Positions 1 to 10,836 are shown, numbered from the stretch's first letter. The stretch: DNA of 64,000 nt from Streptomyces sp. F63 (GCF_018070345.1 NZ_JAGPXX010000012.1:62001-126000); one strand, 5' to 3'. Notes: generated by a model from the letters alone, not told the origin. Numbers and translations: made by a program.

Positions 1-308
1 TGCAGCACATCCGCTTCGAGATCGCCGAGATGGCCACCGAGTGCGCCGTCACCCGCGCCTTCCTCGACCGCTGCATCGAGGAGCACACGGCGGGGCAGCT
101 CGACGCCGTGCACGCCTCGATGGCCAAGTGGTGGGCCACCGAACTCCAGAAGCGGGTCACCGACCGCTGCCTCCAGCTCCACGGCGGCTACGGGTACATG
201 ACCGAGTACCGGGTCGCCAAGGCGTTCACGGACGGCCGCATCCAGACCATCTACGGCGGCACCACCGAGATCATGAAGGAGATCATCGGCCGGTCGGTCC
301 TCGGCTGA
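1..308 (+). CDS. acyl-CoA dehydrogenase, C-terminal fragment (5' end outside window)
   Basis: This is the last ~100 residues of an acyl-CoA dehydrogenase; the reading frame is open to base 3 and the start lies before the window. The family catalyses the FAD-dependent alpha,beta-dehydrogenation of acyl-CoA, the first step of beta-oxidation. The helical C-terminal domain is recognisable: LQLHGGYGYMTEY is the conserved segment of the family, and the ending IYGGTTEIMKEIIGRSVLG is the typical segment that binds FAD across the dimer interface, with the T-E-I motif. A thiolase and a FadB-like fusion follow in the same direction, so this is the first enzyme of a degradation operon. Substrate chain length cannot be read from this fragment. 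Confidence 0.93.
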   Translation, partial: QHIRFEIAEMATECAVTRAFLDRCIEEHTAGQLDAVHASMAKWWATELQKRVTDRCLQLHGGYGYMTEYRVAKAFTDGRIQTIYGGTTEIMKEIIGRSVLG

Positions 309-466
309 GGGCGGTGCCGTGCGGCAGCACCGCACGGCACCGCCCGGAACGCGCAGCGTGCCCCCGGCACCACCCGTACTACCCGTACCACTCGTACCAC
401 CCGCACCTCCCCACCGCCGTCCGCCCGGGCGGCACGGCAACGAACAGCACGGAAAGGCTGCCGACG

Positions 467-1681
<1,215 letters not shown>

Positions 1682-1754
1682 GCGCCGCCCGGCGCCCCGG
1701 GCGCCGCGGAACCGGCCCTCCCCGACCCCCTTCCACGGAGACTGCGAAAACACC

Positions 1755-3935
1755 ATGAGCGAGCCCACCACCATCCGCTGGGAACAGGACGGCGACGGTG
1801 TCGTCACCCTCGTCCTGGACGACCCCCGGCAGTCCGCCAACACCATGAACGCCGCCTTCCGCGACTCCCTCACGGCCGTCGCGGACCGCCTGGAGGCCGA
1901 GCGCGACGCCGTCCGCGGCGTGATCGTCACCTCCGCCAAGAAGACCTTCTTCGCCGGCGGCGACCTGCGCGACCTCAGCCGGATCACCCCCGAACTGGCC
2001 CAGCAGGCCTTCGACTCCGGGATGCGCATCAAGCGCGACCTGCGCCGCATCGAGACCCTCGGCAAGCCGGTCGTCGCGGCCCTGAACGGCGCCGCGCTCG
2101 GCGGCGGCCTGGAGATCGCCCTCGCCTGCCACCACCGCGTCGCGCTCGACAACCCCAAGGCCAAGTTCGGGCTGCCCGAGGTGACCCTGGGCCTGCTGCC
2201 CGGCGGGGGCGGTGTCGTCCGCACCGTGCGGCTGCTCGGCATCACCGACGCCCTGCTGAAGGTGCTGCTGGAGGGCCGCCAGTACAACCCGGCACGGGCC
2301 CTGGAGGCCGGCCTCGTCCACGAGGTGGCCGGCAGCGAGGAGGACATGCTCGCGCGGGCCCGGGCCTTCATCGACGCCCACCCCGAGTCGCAGCAGCCCT
2401 GGGACGTCAAGGGCTACCGCATCCCCGGCGGAACCCCCTCCACGCCGAAGTTCGCCGCCAACCTGCCCGCCTTCCCGGCCAATCTGCGCAAGCAGCTGAA
2501 CGGCGCGCCCTACCCGGCGCCGCGCAACATCATGGCCGCCGCCGTCGAGGGCGCCCAGGTCGACTTCGAGACCGCCCAGGTCATCGAGGCCCGCTACTTC
2601 ACCGAGCTGGCCACCGGCCAGACCGCGAAGAACATGATCCAGGCGTTCTTCTTCGACCTCCAGGCCGTCAACTCCGGGGCCAGCCGCCCCGACGGCCCCG
2701 AGCCGCGCACCGTCCGCCGGGCCGCCGTGCTCGGCGCCGGGATGATGGGCGCCGGCATCGCCTACTCCTGCGCCCGCGCCGGCATCGAGGTCGTCCTCAA
2801 GGACGTCTCACTGGAAGCGGCCGAGCGCGGCAAGGCGTACTCCGCCAAGCTGCTGGAGAAGGCCGTCGCCCGCGGCCGCACCTCCGAGGCCGAGAAGGAC
2901 GCGCTGCTGGCGCGGATCACCCCCGCCGCCGACCCGCAGGCGCTGGCCGGCTGTGACGCCGTCATCGAGGCCGTCTTCGAGAACCCGGAGCTCAAGCACC
3001 GGGTCTTCCAGGAGATCCAGGACGTCGTCGACCCCGGCGCGCTGCTCTGCTCCAACACCTCCACCCTCCCCATCTCGCTGCTCGCCGAGGGCGTGAAGCG
3101 CCCCGAGGACTTCGTCGGCCTGCACTTCTTCTCGCCCGTCGACAAGATGCCGCTGGTCGAGATCGTCAAGGGCGAGCGCACCGGCGACGAGGCCCTGGCC
3201 CGCGCCTTCGACCTCGTCCGGCAGATCCGCAAGACCCCGATCGTGGTCAACGACTCCCGCGGCTTCTTCACCTCCCGGGTCATCGGCCACTTCATCAACG
3301 AGGGCGTCGCGATGGTCGGCGAGGGCATCGACCCGGCCTCCGTCGAGCAGGCCGCGGGCCAGGCCGGCTACCCGGCCCGGGTGCTCTCCCTGATGGACGA
3401 GCTGACCCTCACCCTGCCCCGGAAGATCCGCGAGGAGACCCGCCGGGCCGTGGAGGAGGCGGGCGGCAGCTGGGAGTCCCACCCGGCGGACGCCGTCATC
3501 GACCGCATGGTCGACGAGTTCGGCCGCACCGGCCGCAGCGGCGGAGCGGGCTTCTACGCCTACGAGGACGGCAAGCGGGCCGGTCTCTGGCCGGGCCTGC
3601 GCGAGCACTTCACCCGGCCGGACGCGGAGATCCCCTTCGCGGACATGAAGGAGCGGATGCTCTTCTCCGAGGCCCTGGACACCGTCCGCTGCCTGGAGGA
3701 GGGCGTGCTCACCTCGGTGGCCGACGCCAACATCGGCTCCATCATGGGCATCGGCTTCCCCGCCTGGACCGGCGGTGTGCTCCAGTACATCAACGGCTAC
3801 GAGGGCGGGCTCCCCGGCTTCGTGGCCCGCGCCCGGGAACTGCGGGAGACGTACGGCGAGCGCTTCGCGCCGCCCGCGCTGCTGCTGGAGAAGGCGGAGA
3901 AGGGCGAGACCTTCACCGACGGCCCGCGCGACTGA
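1755..3935 (+). CDS. 3-hydroxyacyl-CoA dehydrogenase / enoyl-CoA hydratase fusion (FadB-like)
   Basis: A 726-aa bifunctional beta-oxidation enzyme. The N-terminal crotonase domain (about residues 10-215) has the oxyanion segments KKTFFAGGDL and NGAALGGGLEIALACHHRV and the catalytic-loop sequence LPEVTLGLLPGGGG. A Rossmann NAD-binding domain starts near residue 320 with VLGAGMMGAGIAYSCARAG and continues with the signature GLHFFSPVDKMPLVEIVKG. A C-terminal 3HCDH helical domain follows, with FTSRVIGHFINEG at its beginning. Together the domains hydrate trans-2-enoyl-CoA and oxidise the 3-hydroxyacyl-CoA with NAD+. The gene starts 73 bases after the thiolase and probably shares its transcript. Length and domain order match the actinobacterial FadB-type proteins that pair with a separate thiolase. 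Confidence 0.95.
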   Translation: MSEPTTIRWEQDGDGVVTLVLDDPRQSANTMNAAFRDSLTAVADRLEAERDAVRGVIVTSAKKTFFAGGDLRDLSRITPELAQQAFDSGMRIKRDLRRIETLGKPVVAALNGAALGGGLEIALACHHRVALDNPKAKFGLPEVTLGLLPGGGGVVRTVRLLGITDALLKVLLEGRQYNPARALEAGLVHEVAGSEEDMLARARAFIDAHPESQQPWDVKGYRIPGGTPSTPKFAANLPAFPANLRKQLNGAPYPAPRNIMAAAVEGAQVDFETAQVIEARYFTELATGQTAKNMIQAFFFDLQAVNSGASRPDGPEPRTVRRAAVLGAGMMGAGIAYSCARAGIEVVLKDVSLEAAERGKAYSAKLLEKAVARGRTSEAEKDALLARITPAADPQALAGCDAVIEAVFENPELKHRVFQEIQDVVDPGALLCSNTSTLPISLLAEGVKRPEDFVGLHFFSPVDKMPLVEIVKGERTGDEALARAFDLVRQIRKTPIVVNDSRGFFTSRVIGHFINEGVAMVGEGIDPASVEQAAGQAGYPARVLSLMDELTLTLPRKIREETRRAVEEAGGSWESHPADAVIDRMVDEFGRTGRSGGAGFYAYEDGKRAGLWPGLREHFTRPDAEIPFADMKERMLFSEALDTVRCLEEGVLTSVADANIGSIMGIGFPAWTGGVLQYINGYEGGLPGFVARARELRETYGERFAPPALLLEKAEKGETFTDGPRD

Positions 3936-3971
3936 GCCGGCGCCGGTCCCGGGCAGGGGAGCGGCGCGGCC

Positions 3972-4004
3972 GGCGGGCCCGGTGGGATCCCCACCGGGCC
4001 CGCC
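3972..4004. terminator. perfect 15-bp hairpin between convergent genes
   Basis: GGCGGGCCCGGTGGG at 3972-3986 and its exact reverse complement at 3990-4004 flank a three-base ATC loop. It lies between the convergent stop codons of the FadB-like gene (3935) and the binding-protein gene (4012). There is no T tract, which is common for actinobacterial terminators; it should work in both directions. Confidence 0.75.
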
Positions 4005-4011
4005 CGGCGGT

Positions 4012-5499
4012 TCAGCGGGCGTCGCCGCGGATGACCTCGTCCAGGACGAAGTGCCCGTTCGGCCCCAGCTTCAGGACGGGGACGGCCCGGTCGATCGGAT
4101 CGCCGTTGTTGCGGAAGGACAGGAAGCCGCTGGCCCCCTCCACCCCCTGGTCCCGGCCGCGCAGCTGACGGAACCGCCGCGCCACCGCCTCGCCCGTGAG
4201 CACGCTGCCGTCGAGTGAGGTCATCCGGATCGCGGTGATCGCGGTGAGCACCGCGTCGTGGGCCACCATCGCCTGGGCGTCGTCGCGCCGTTCGGAGGGG
4301 AACAGCCCGCTCAACAAGCCGCCCTCCTGGAAGAACGCGGCCGACGACCGCGACACCGCGGTCCGGTCCTTCTCCCACATGTCCGGGTGGGCCAGCCCCG
4401 TGTAGTACACCACGACGCCCTTCCCGGCGGCCTCCCGGAGCTGGTCGGTGGTGAGGTTGGTGGTGTCGTCCCCCGTCATCACCGTGAAGTCCCGCTGCTG
4501 GCACTTGCGGTTGGCGAGCTTGTTGATGAACGACATGAGGTGCTTGCCCCGGCCGGCGAAGTAGACCACGTCGGGTTCCTCACCGCAGAGGTTCTGGACG
4601 ACCCAGCGGAGTTCGCCCTCCCAGCTGTCGGGCTGCGAGGCGTCGTACCCGGAGTTCTCCTCGGGCAGGGTGTGCTTCCTGTCGGGGAACACCGCGCGGA
4701 ACTCCTCGGCGAGCGTGCGGGCGTAGAGGTTTCCCTCCGCCTCGTCCTGCACGATGACGGCGTCCTCGTAGCCCCGCTTCTTGAGGAACGCGGAGGCGGC
4801 CCTCGCCTCGTCCCGGTTGGTCGGCGCCACCCGGACGAGCCCGGGGATGTCGGTGAGGTTCGTGGCGCTCATGGTGCTGGCCACCATGGCGATCCCGTGC
4901 CGGGACAGCTTGAGCATGGCCGCCCGGTTCCGGCCGGTGCTGGGGCCGAGCCCCGTCACCGCCAGCAGCCGGTCCCCGCGCCGCTCGGACCGGCTCAGCG
5001 CGATGAGCCGGTCCACCGTGTACTCCCAGTGCTCGGCGCCGCTGCCGGTGTTGGCCACCAGCAGCCGGATCTTGGGGGAGCCGGAGAGATCGTCCCGGTT
5101 GGCCCGGTACTGGGCCAGATACGCACCCTGGAGCTGCCGCCGGACGGCGTCCTCGGAATTGCTGTCGTCCTTCTCGACGGTCAGCGAGGTCATGTAGGCG
5201 ACGGTGACGTAGTTCTTCTCCTCCTTCATCACCCGCCGGTTCTCGGCACCGATCTTCCGCTGGATGCCTGTCAGATGCCCCGCGAAGGCGAACTTCGGGT
5301 CCGTCGCCCCGTCGGTCGCGCCGACGCACTCCTCGTCCGGGCCGCGCTTCTCCACGCCCTCCGCGCCCTCCAGGCACTGGGCCTCCCGCCGTTGCCACCA
5401 GCCGTACAGCTGCGGAACCCCGAGCCCCAGGAGCAGCGCCGCCACCAGGACGCCGACGGTCCAGTGCACCACCGGGCGGGTCGGCCGCCACATCTCCAT
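4012..5499 (-). CDS. membrane-anchored ABC-type substrate-binding protein (LivK-like)
   Basis: A 495-aa protein with one N-terminal transmembrane segment (about residues 13-32, VGVLVAALLLGLGVPQLYGW) and no lipobox cysteine. The remainder looks like a type I periplasmic-binding fold of the branched-chain amino acid/urea receptor kind: an N-lobe with VTGLGPSTGRNRAAMLKLSRHGIAMVASTMSATNL and a second lobe with RGYEDAVIVQDEAEGNLYA and PDVVYFAGRGKHLMSF. No permease or transporter ATPase gene is adjacent. The upstream partner, 123 bases away on the same strand, is a large cytoplasmic ATPase. A membrane-tethered sensor or receptor role is therefore as plausible as transport. The ligand cannot be predicted. 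Confidence 0.8.
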   Translation of the reverse strand: MEMWRPTRPVVHWTVGVLVAALLLGLGVPQLYGWWQRREAQCLEGAEGVEKRGPDEECVGATDGATDPKFAFAGHLTGIQRKIGAENRRVMKEEKNYVTVAYMTSLTVEKDDSNSEDAVRRQLQGAYLAQYRANRDDLSGSPKIRLLVANTGSGAEHWEYTVDRLIALSRSERRGDRLLAVTGLGPSTGRNRAAMLKLSRHGIAMVASTMSATNLTDIPGLVRVAPTNRDEARAASAFLKKRGYEDAVIVQDEAEGNLYARTLAEEFRAVFPDRKHTLPEENSGYDASQPDSWEGELRWVVQNLCGEEPDVVYFAGRGKHLMSFINKLANRKCQQRDFTVMTGDDTTNLTTDQLREAAGKGVVVYYTGLAHPDMWEKDRTAVSRSSAAFFQEGGLLSGLFPSERRDDAQAMVAHDAVLTAITAIRMTSLDGSVLTGEAVARRFRQLRGRDQGVEGASGFLSFRNNGDPIDRAVPVLKLGPNGHFVLDEVIRGDAR

Positions 5500-5622
5500 G
5501 TTCCCACTCCCCGTCGTCCCCGTTGTCTTCGCCGTCCCCGCCGGCCCCGCCGTCCTCCTCGTCCCGCCGCGTCCCCGCCCGTGACGGCCGGCGGCGGGCC
5601 GCCCGCCGCCCCGGGGCGGGTG

Positions 5623-7635
5623 TCACTCGTCGCGCCACTGCCGGTAGCGCACCGCCTCGTCGTAGAGCGGGACGATCCCGGAGCTGCGCATCGCGGCGAG
5701 ATGGTCGAAATTGCTGGCGATCACGGCGTTGAGCCGCCGGCCCGGGTCGCTCAGCGGATCGCTCCAGATCCACCGGGCCACCACCAGCCGCCGGACCACC
5801 GCCTCCGGGGACATGGCGGGGGCGTGGCTCCCGGTGGTGAGCGAGTCCAGCAGCCGCAGCGGCGGGACCGTCTTGTCCAGCCGGTTGGGCGCGGAGGTCA
5901 CCAGGTCGAGGTCCCGGATGAAGTCCTCGCTGCCGCTCTCCGCGAACCGGCGGGCCAGCAGGCCGGCGACCGGTTCCGTCTCGCCCAGCGCCAGCCGGTG
6001 GTACATCTCCTCCAGCTCCGGGTCCCCGCCGGGCGTCCGCTCCGCGGTCCGCTCGCGCACGGTCCGGTAGTGCGCGGCCAGCCGTGCGTGACTGTCCCGC
6101 CACATCTCCTCGTCCGCGGCCAGCTCCCACAGCAGCAGCCGGCGCAGCCAGGGGTGGAGGACGAGCCGGCCGTCCTCGGCGGCGAGCAGCCAGCGTTCCC
6201 GGAGCAGGCCCGGCAGCGGCTCGCCGTGATCACCGGCCCCCGTCCCGAACACCTGGGCGCAGACGGAGAGATCACGGGCGGCGGACCAGCGCACGAGCGT
6301 GGCGCGGCGGTCGCTCCCCGGCTCGTCCGCCAGGTCCTCCAGGAGGTAGCCCAGCGACGCCCGGGCGAGAGTGGGGGCCCCGGGATCGGGGCCGGGCACC
6401 GGGGGAGCCGGCGGCAGCCCCGGCACCCGGCGCAGCAGGGCGTAGGGGTCCTCCTCGGGCGCGGGGTGCTCCCGGGCGGCGCGGAGCAGGGCGCCCACCG
6501 CGTGCCGGACGGCCCACGGCAGCCCGCCGGTCAGCCGCTGCACCCCGGGGACGATGTCGGGCCGGCGGGGCGCCCCGGCGCAGAGCACCCGGGTGTCGGC
6601 GAGCCGCAGCGGCCGCAGCTCCAGGGGGTACCACCAGAACTCGTCGGAGCTCTCACCGCCCCGTCCCGCCTCCCAGTGCGCGAGCGAGGCCAGATCGGAG
6701 TCCTGCGGGCGCAGCGCCCACTGCACGCCGGTGGCGGGGCCCCACTCGGGCAGCCAGCGGTGCACACTGGCGAGGGTCACCAGCGGATCGCAGCCGCGCC
6801 GGGCGGCCTTGTCCTCGTGCCGCGCCTCCAGCAGCAGTTCCAGGAACCTCCGCCCGGTCTCCGTATGGCAGTTGTCGAGCAGCAGCAGGAAGGCGCGGTG
6901 GTTGAGCCACCCCTTGGCGTGCTCCCGCAGATCGGCCAGGAAGGCGCGGAAGAGGACGCGCTCGACGTCCCGCGGGCCGTTCTCCCGGCCGTCGTCGGAG
7001 CGGTGCTGCCACGAGTTGAGCTCGACCAGCGCGTCCGCCGGGTCCGCGCAGGGCGGGATGCGCCCGTCGCCGTACCAGCCGATGCCGCGGTTGAGGGCCC
7101 GCCACGGGAGCTGGCCGGTGCGCGGGGTGACGGAGGACAGCACGGCGGCGGCGGCGTCGGAGACCCCGGGCGGGGCGTCCAGCGCCTCCGCCAGGGCTTC
7201 CGCCAGCTGGCCGAGGAAGCTGCCGTAACGGCCCTCGAGGGTGCGGAGTTCGTCGCGGATCAGCCGGGGCAGCCTGCGCCGCGAGTGGGCGCGGAGCAGG
7301 TCCTCCATCGGTGTGCCGGTCGTCAGCAGGCCGACGATGAAGCGCGGGAAGCCCGGCTCCTTGTAATTCGTCAGCTTCCGTTCGAGTTCCCGGGCCAGAC
7401 CGCCCAGGACGGTCCGGATGTCGAGTCCGGCCGCCGCGTCGAAGTTGAGGTACGCGCACGGGGTGTCCGGGGCGAACCTCTCCTTGACGTAGGCGTGCAG
7501 ATCGGTGGCGCCGATCCCCGTCGGCCCCAGCAGTACGGTCACCGGCCGGTCCGCACCGGGAGGCAGCGCCAGGCAGTCGTGGATGAGTTCCCGCACCGGT
7601 TCGCGGCCGCGCAGACCGCCCGGCAGTTCCGGCAT
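5623..7635 (-). CDS. large P-loop ATPase-like protein with degenerate Walker A
   Basis: A 670-aa cytoplasmic protein. Near residue 35 a hydrophobic strand leads into LLGPTGIGATDLHAYV. This is placed like a Walker A loop, but the expected lysine of GxGK(S/T) is alanine. A Walker B-like strand LLLLDNCHTETG follows near residue 255, then a helix-rich region with VQRLTGGLPWAVRHAVGALLRAA, which resembles the winged-helix/ARM arrangement of STAND NTPases. It sits upstream of, and is probably co-transcribed with, the membrane-anchored binding protein, and such pairs recur in streptomycetes as I recall. An AAA/STAND-like regulatory scaffold is my best reading. Loss of the lysine suggests nucleotide binding without efficient hydrolysis. 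I do not recognise a named family. Confidence 0.6.
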   Translation of the reverse strand: MPELPGGLRGREPVRELIHDCLALPPGADRPVTVLLGPTGIGATDLHAYVKERFAPDTPCAYLNFDAAAGLDIRTVLGGLARELERKLTNYKEPGFPRFIVGLLTTGTPMEDLLRAHSRRRLPRLIRDELRTLEGRYGSFLGQLAEALAEALDAPPGVSDAAAAVLSSVTPRTGQLPWRALNRGIGWYGDGRIPPCADPADALVELNSWQHRSDDGRENGPRDVERVLFRAFLADLREHAKGWLNHRAFLLLLDNCHTETGRRFLELLLEARHEDKAARRGCDPLVTLASVHRWLPEWGPATGVQWALRPQDSDLASLAHWEAGRGGESSDEFWWYPLELRPLRLADTRVLCAGAPRRPDIVPGVQRLTGGLPWAVRHAVGALLRAAREHPAPEEDPYALLRRVPGLPPAPPVPGPDPGAPTLARASLGYLLEDLADEPGSDRRATLVRWSAARDLSVCAQVFGTGAGDHGEPLPGLLRERWLLAAEDGRLVLHPWLRRLLLWELAADEEMWRDSHARLAAHYRTVRERTAERTPGGDPELEEMYHRLALGETEPVAGLLARRFAESGSEDFIRDLDLVTSAPNRLDKTVPPLRLLDSLTTGSHAPAMSPEAVVRRLVVARWIWSDPLSDPGRRLNAVIASNFDHLAAMRSSGIVPLYDEAVRYRQWRDE

Positions 7636-7873
7636 GTGCGTCCCCCGTGTGTCGGCGCGTGTCCCACGGCTCTGCCCGCGTCGTGCCGACGGCAGTCTTT
7701 CCCGCCCGCACCACCCGGCGACCGCGGAACGGGAAGGTCGTAACGCAACGGATATGAACTGTGCGACCGCGTGAGCGGATCCGGACGCCTGTACGGGCCC
7801 GGCCGGCCCGGCCGGGCCGGTGGGGTCGGTGCGGGGTGCCCGGGCGGGAGGAGGCGGCCCCGGAGCACCCGCC

Positions 7874-8602
7874 TCACTCCTCCGGGAAGGAGTCCCGCAG
7901 TTCCTCCCGCATCGACCGCTGAAAGGCCGTCACCAGGGCCTGCACCACCATGGGCTGCATATGGGCGGACAGCGCGCGCACCGTCTCCACCCGCTCCGGG
8001 TCCTCCTCCCGCTCCCGGTACGGCTCCCAGACCTCGTCCCGGAAGAGCCGGCTCAGCTCCCGCGCCGCCTCCCGGGTGTGCTCCAGGACGACGGAGCGGG
8101 CCGCGAGGATCGTCTCCAGGCTGATCGGCACCTCGAGCAGCCGGACGCCGAGGTGCAGCATCGGGGGGTCGACCCGGAAGACGTCCGGGTCCTCCGTCCG
8201 CACCGCCACGTTCATCGCGGCGAGCCGGTCGATGTCGTTCTCCTCCAGCGGCCGGCCCGCACGCCGCTCCAGCTGCTCGCGGGTGGCCTCCTCCGCGGTG
8301 TCGGGGGCCCAGGACGCCACCAGCGCCCGGTGGATGGCCAGGTCCTGGGCGCTGAGGTCGTCCGGGAGCCGGCGCAGATAGCGCTCGATGGCGGCCAGCG
8401 TCATGCCCTGGTGCTGGAGTTCCTCGATGAGCGCCAGCCGGGACAGATGCTCCTGGCCGTACCGCCCCACCCGGCGCGGGCCGATCTCCGGGGGCGGCAG
8501 CAGCCCGCGGGTGCTGTAGAAGCGGATGGTGCGGACGGTCACCCCCGCGCGGGCGGCCAGCTCGTCGACCGTCAGTCCGTGGGCGGTCAGCTCCTGGGGC
8601 AT
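7874..8602 (-). CDS. MerR-family transcriptional regulator
   Basis: The frame is open far upstream, but the conserved protein begins at the ATG at 8602 (MPQELTAHGLTVDELAARAG), giving 242 aa. A GGAGGA lies about 20 bases upstream, which is longer than ideal spacing, so a slightly earlier start is possible. The N-terminal winged helix-turn-helix (residues 8-75) is classic MerR: TVDELAARAGVTVRTIRFY, then STRGLLPPPEIG, then GRYGQEHLSRLALIEEL. The long helical C-terminal part lacks a cysteine metal site, so the effector is probably a small organic molecule or another protein. An AT-rich dyad upstream (8647-8659) is a likely operator. It is divergent from the BCCT transporter gene and could regulate it. 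Confidence 0.88.
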   Translation of the reverse strand: MPQELTAHGLTVDELAARAGVTVRTIRFYSTRGLLPPPEIGPRRVGRYGQEHLSRLALIEELQHQGMTLAAIERYLRRLPDDLSAQDLAIHRALVASWAPDTAEEATREQLERRAGRPLEENDIDRLAAMNVAVRTEDPDVFRVDPPMLHLGVRLLEVPISLETILAARSVVLEHTREAARELSRLFRDEVWEPYREREEDPERVETVRALSAHMQPMVVQALVTAFQRSMREELRDSFPEE

Positions 8603-8646
8603 CGGCGGCGCCTCGCTCTCTCGTTCCTCCGTGGCCAACGTGTTCA

Positions 8647-8659
8647 ACAGTATTGCTGT
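8647..8659. promoter_or_regulatory. candidate MerR operator (short dyad)
   Basis: ACAG-TATTG-CTGT is a perfect 4+5+4 inverted repeat in a conspicuously AT-rich island of a GC-rich intergenic region. It lies 45 bases before the MerR gene start. On the minus strand CAATACT could double as a -10 element, matching the habit of MerR proteins of binding within the promoter. The assignment is an inference. Confidence 0.35.
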
Positions 8660-8985
8660 CTCACCGTTCGTGTGGAACCTCGGCGGCGTCGCCGCTTCGG
8701 ACGGGGCCTGAGAGATCTGTGGTGCGGGAGGTGTCACCGTCCCGGCCGCCGGGCCGTGGCCCCCGTTCCCGGAGCGGTCCCGCTGTCCGCCCCTGGCGCG
8801 CGGCGCGCCGCGCCGCCCGGCGGAACGCCCGGCGCCGGGCGCGGCACGGTACCTGACCGGCCTGACCTCCGGTGCGGGAGAGGCCACGGGGAGTCATACC
8901 GCCGCCGGGATGACTGCGACGGGCGCCGGGCGGGTAGCGGACACCGCGTTCGCCCCGTGGGGAAAGCCGAGGAAAGGTGCAGCCG

Positions 8986-10836
8986 GTGCCGGAGAAGGAA
9001 CAGGGCGCGGAGGAGGCCAACGGAGCCCACCCCGCTCCCGTGCACGAAGTGGTGGCCCTGCTGCCGGGCAGCCCCCACCTCACCCGCCCCCCGCGGACCG
9101 ACCGCTTCGTCTTCGGCGTCAGCGCCGTACTCGCCCTCGCCTTCGTCCTCTGGGGCTCGCTCGCCACCGAAACCCTGAAAAGGGTCTCGGGCTCGATGCT
9201 GGACGGGCTGATGCACAACGCGGGCTGGGCGTTCGTCCTGGCCGCCTCCGGCTTCGTGGTCTTCGCCCTGTGGCTGGCCGTCAGCCGCTACGGCCGGATC
9301 CCGCTCGGTGCCGAGGACGAGGAACCCGAGTTCCGCACCGTCTCCTGGGTCGCGATGATGTTCAGCGCGGGCATGGGCATCGGCCTGATGTTCTACGGCG
9401 TGAACGAGCCGCTGGCGCACTTCACCGACCCCCCGCCGGGCACCGACCCCGCCGACGCGGCCGCCGCGATGCGCACCGCGATGTCCACCACCCTCTTCCA
9501 CTGGACGCTCCACCCCTGGGCGATCTACGCCGTCGTCGGCCTGGCCATCGCCTACAGCACCTTCCGGCGCGGCCGCCGGCAGCTGATCAGCTCCGTCTTC
9601 AAGCCGCTGATCGGGTCCCGGTACGCGAACGGCTGGGGCGGCCGGATCATCGACATCCTCGCCATCTTCGCCACCCTCTTCGGGTCGGCCACCTCCCTGG
9701 GCCTCGGCGCCCTGCAGATCGGCAGCGGCCTCACCGAACTCGGCTGGATGGGGCAGGTGGGCACCGGCCTGCTGGTCGCGATCATCGCCGTGCTGAGCGT
9801 GGCGTTCATCGCGTCCGCCGTGTCGGGCATCGCCAAGGGCATCCAGTGGCTGTCGAACATCAACATGGTGCTGGCCGTGGTGCTGGCCCTCTTCGTCTTC
9901 GTGGGCGGACCGACCGTCCTCATCCTCGACCTGGTGCCGACCTCCGTCGGCGGCTACCTCCGCGACCTGCCGCAGCTCGCCGGGCGGACGGAGGCCGCCA
10001 GCGGCGAGGACGTCGCCGGCTGGCTGTCCTCCTGGACGGTCTTCTACTGGGCCTGGTGGATCTCCTGGACGCCGTTCGTGGGCATGTTCATCGCCCGCAT
10101 CAGCCGCGGCCGCACCATCCGGCAGTTCATCGGCGGGGTGATCCTCGTCCCCAGCACCGTCAGCCTGGTCTGGTTCGCCGTCTTCGGCGGCACGGCCATG
10201 CGGTTCCAGGAACTCGGGCGGCTCGGGGACGAGAAGACCCCGGAGGGCCAGCTCTTCGCCGTGCTGCGGGAGTTCCCCCTCGCCACGGCGGCCGCCGTGC
10301 TCGTCATGGTGCTCGTCGGCATCTTCTTCGTCTCCGGCGCGGACGCCGCCTCCGTGGTGATGGGCACCCTCTCCCAGAGCGGATCCATCGAACCCCACCG
10401 GATGGTCGTGATCTTCTGGGGTGTGGTCACCGGGGCCGTCGCGGCCGTCATGCTGCTCGTGGGCGGCGGGGGAGGCGACGCGCTCTCCGGCCTCCAGCAG
10501 ATCACCATCCTGGCCGCCGCGCCCTTCACCCTCGTCATGATCGGTTTGTGCGCGGCCCTGCTGCGCGATCTGCGCCGGGACCCGCTGATCGTGCGCGGGG
10601 AACGGGCCGAAGCCGCCATCGAGACAGCCGTGATCGCCGGCCACGAGCAGTACGCCGGGGACTTCGCCCTCCACATCGGACCGGGCGAGGGCGAGAGCGG
10701 CGCGGCCGCCGAGGACGGTCCGCGCGGTGCGGACGGTACGGCGGGCGGTGCCGCGGGCCCGGCCGGTTCCCCCGCGCCGGACAGCGCCCCGCACCGCCCC
10801 GGCGGCTCCCCGCAGAAGCCCGCTGACGGGACCTGA
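8986..10836 (+). CDS. BCCT-family betaine/choline/carnitine transporter
   Basis: A secondary transporter of the betaine-choline-carnitine family, about 616 aa, importing quaternary-ammonium osmolytes with Na+ or H+. Two GTG starts compete: 8977 lies immediately after the AGGAAAGG and 8986 is eight bases downstream of it, so I prefer 8986. About twelve hydrophobic segments are visible. The family signature is clear: FSAGMGIGLMFYGVNEPLAH, the glycine-rich stretch in TM3 with the unwound Gly-Met-Gly-Ile-Gly, and later WTVFYWAWWISWTPFVGMFI, which carries the tryptophan-rich box that binds substrate in the family. The C-terminal ~80 residues are hydrophilic and Gly/Ala/Pro-rich; such tails act as osmosensors in relatives. 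A MerR gene is divergently oriented upstream. Confidence 0.93.
   Translation: MPEKEQGAEEANGAHPAPVHEVVALLPGSPHLTRPPRTDRFVFGVSAVLALAFVLWGSLATETLKRVSGSMLDGLMHNAGWAFVLAASGFVVFALWLAVSRYGRIPLGAEDEEPEFRTVSWVAMMFSAGMGIGLMFYGVNEPLAHFTDPPPGTDPADAAAAMRTAMSTTLFHWTLHPWAIYAVVGLAIAYSTFRRGRRQLISSVFKPLIGSRYANGWGGRIIDILAIFATLFGSATSLGLGALQIGSGLTELGWMGQVGTGLLVAIIAVLSVAFIASAVSGIAKGIQWLSNINMVLAVVLALFVFVGGPTVLILDLVPTSVGGYLRDLPQLAGRTEAASGEDVAGWLSSWTVFYWAWWISWTPFVGMFIARISRGRTIRQFIGGVILVPSTVSLVWFAVFGGTAMRFQELGRLGDEKTPEGQLFAVLREFPLATAAAVLVMVLVGIFFVSGADAASVVMGTLSQSGSIEPHRMVVIFWGVVTGAVAAVMLLVGGGGGDALSGLQQITILAAAPFTLVMIGLCAALLRDLRRDPLIVRGERAEAAIETAVIAGHEQYAGDFALHIGPGEGESGAAAEDGPRGADGTAGGAAGPAGSPAPDSAPHRPGGSPQKPADGT

Noticed and set aside
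4258..7743. 1161-codon plus-strand frame opposite the binding protein and ATPase
   Set aside because: Composition is Pro/Gly/Arg/His-rich without any domain; the minus-strand proteins have recognisable folds.
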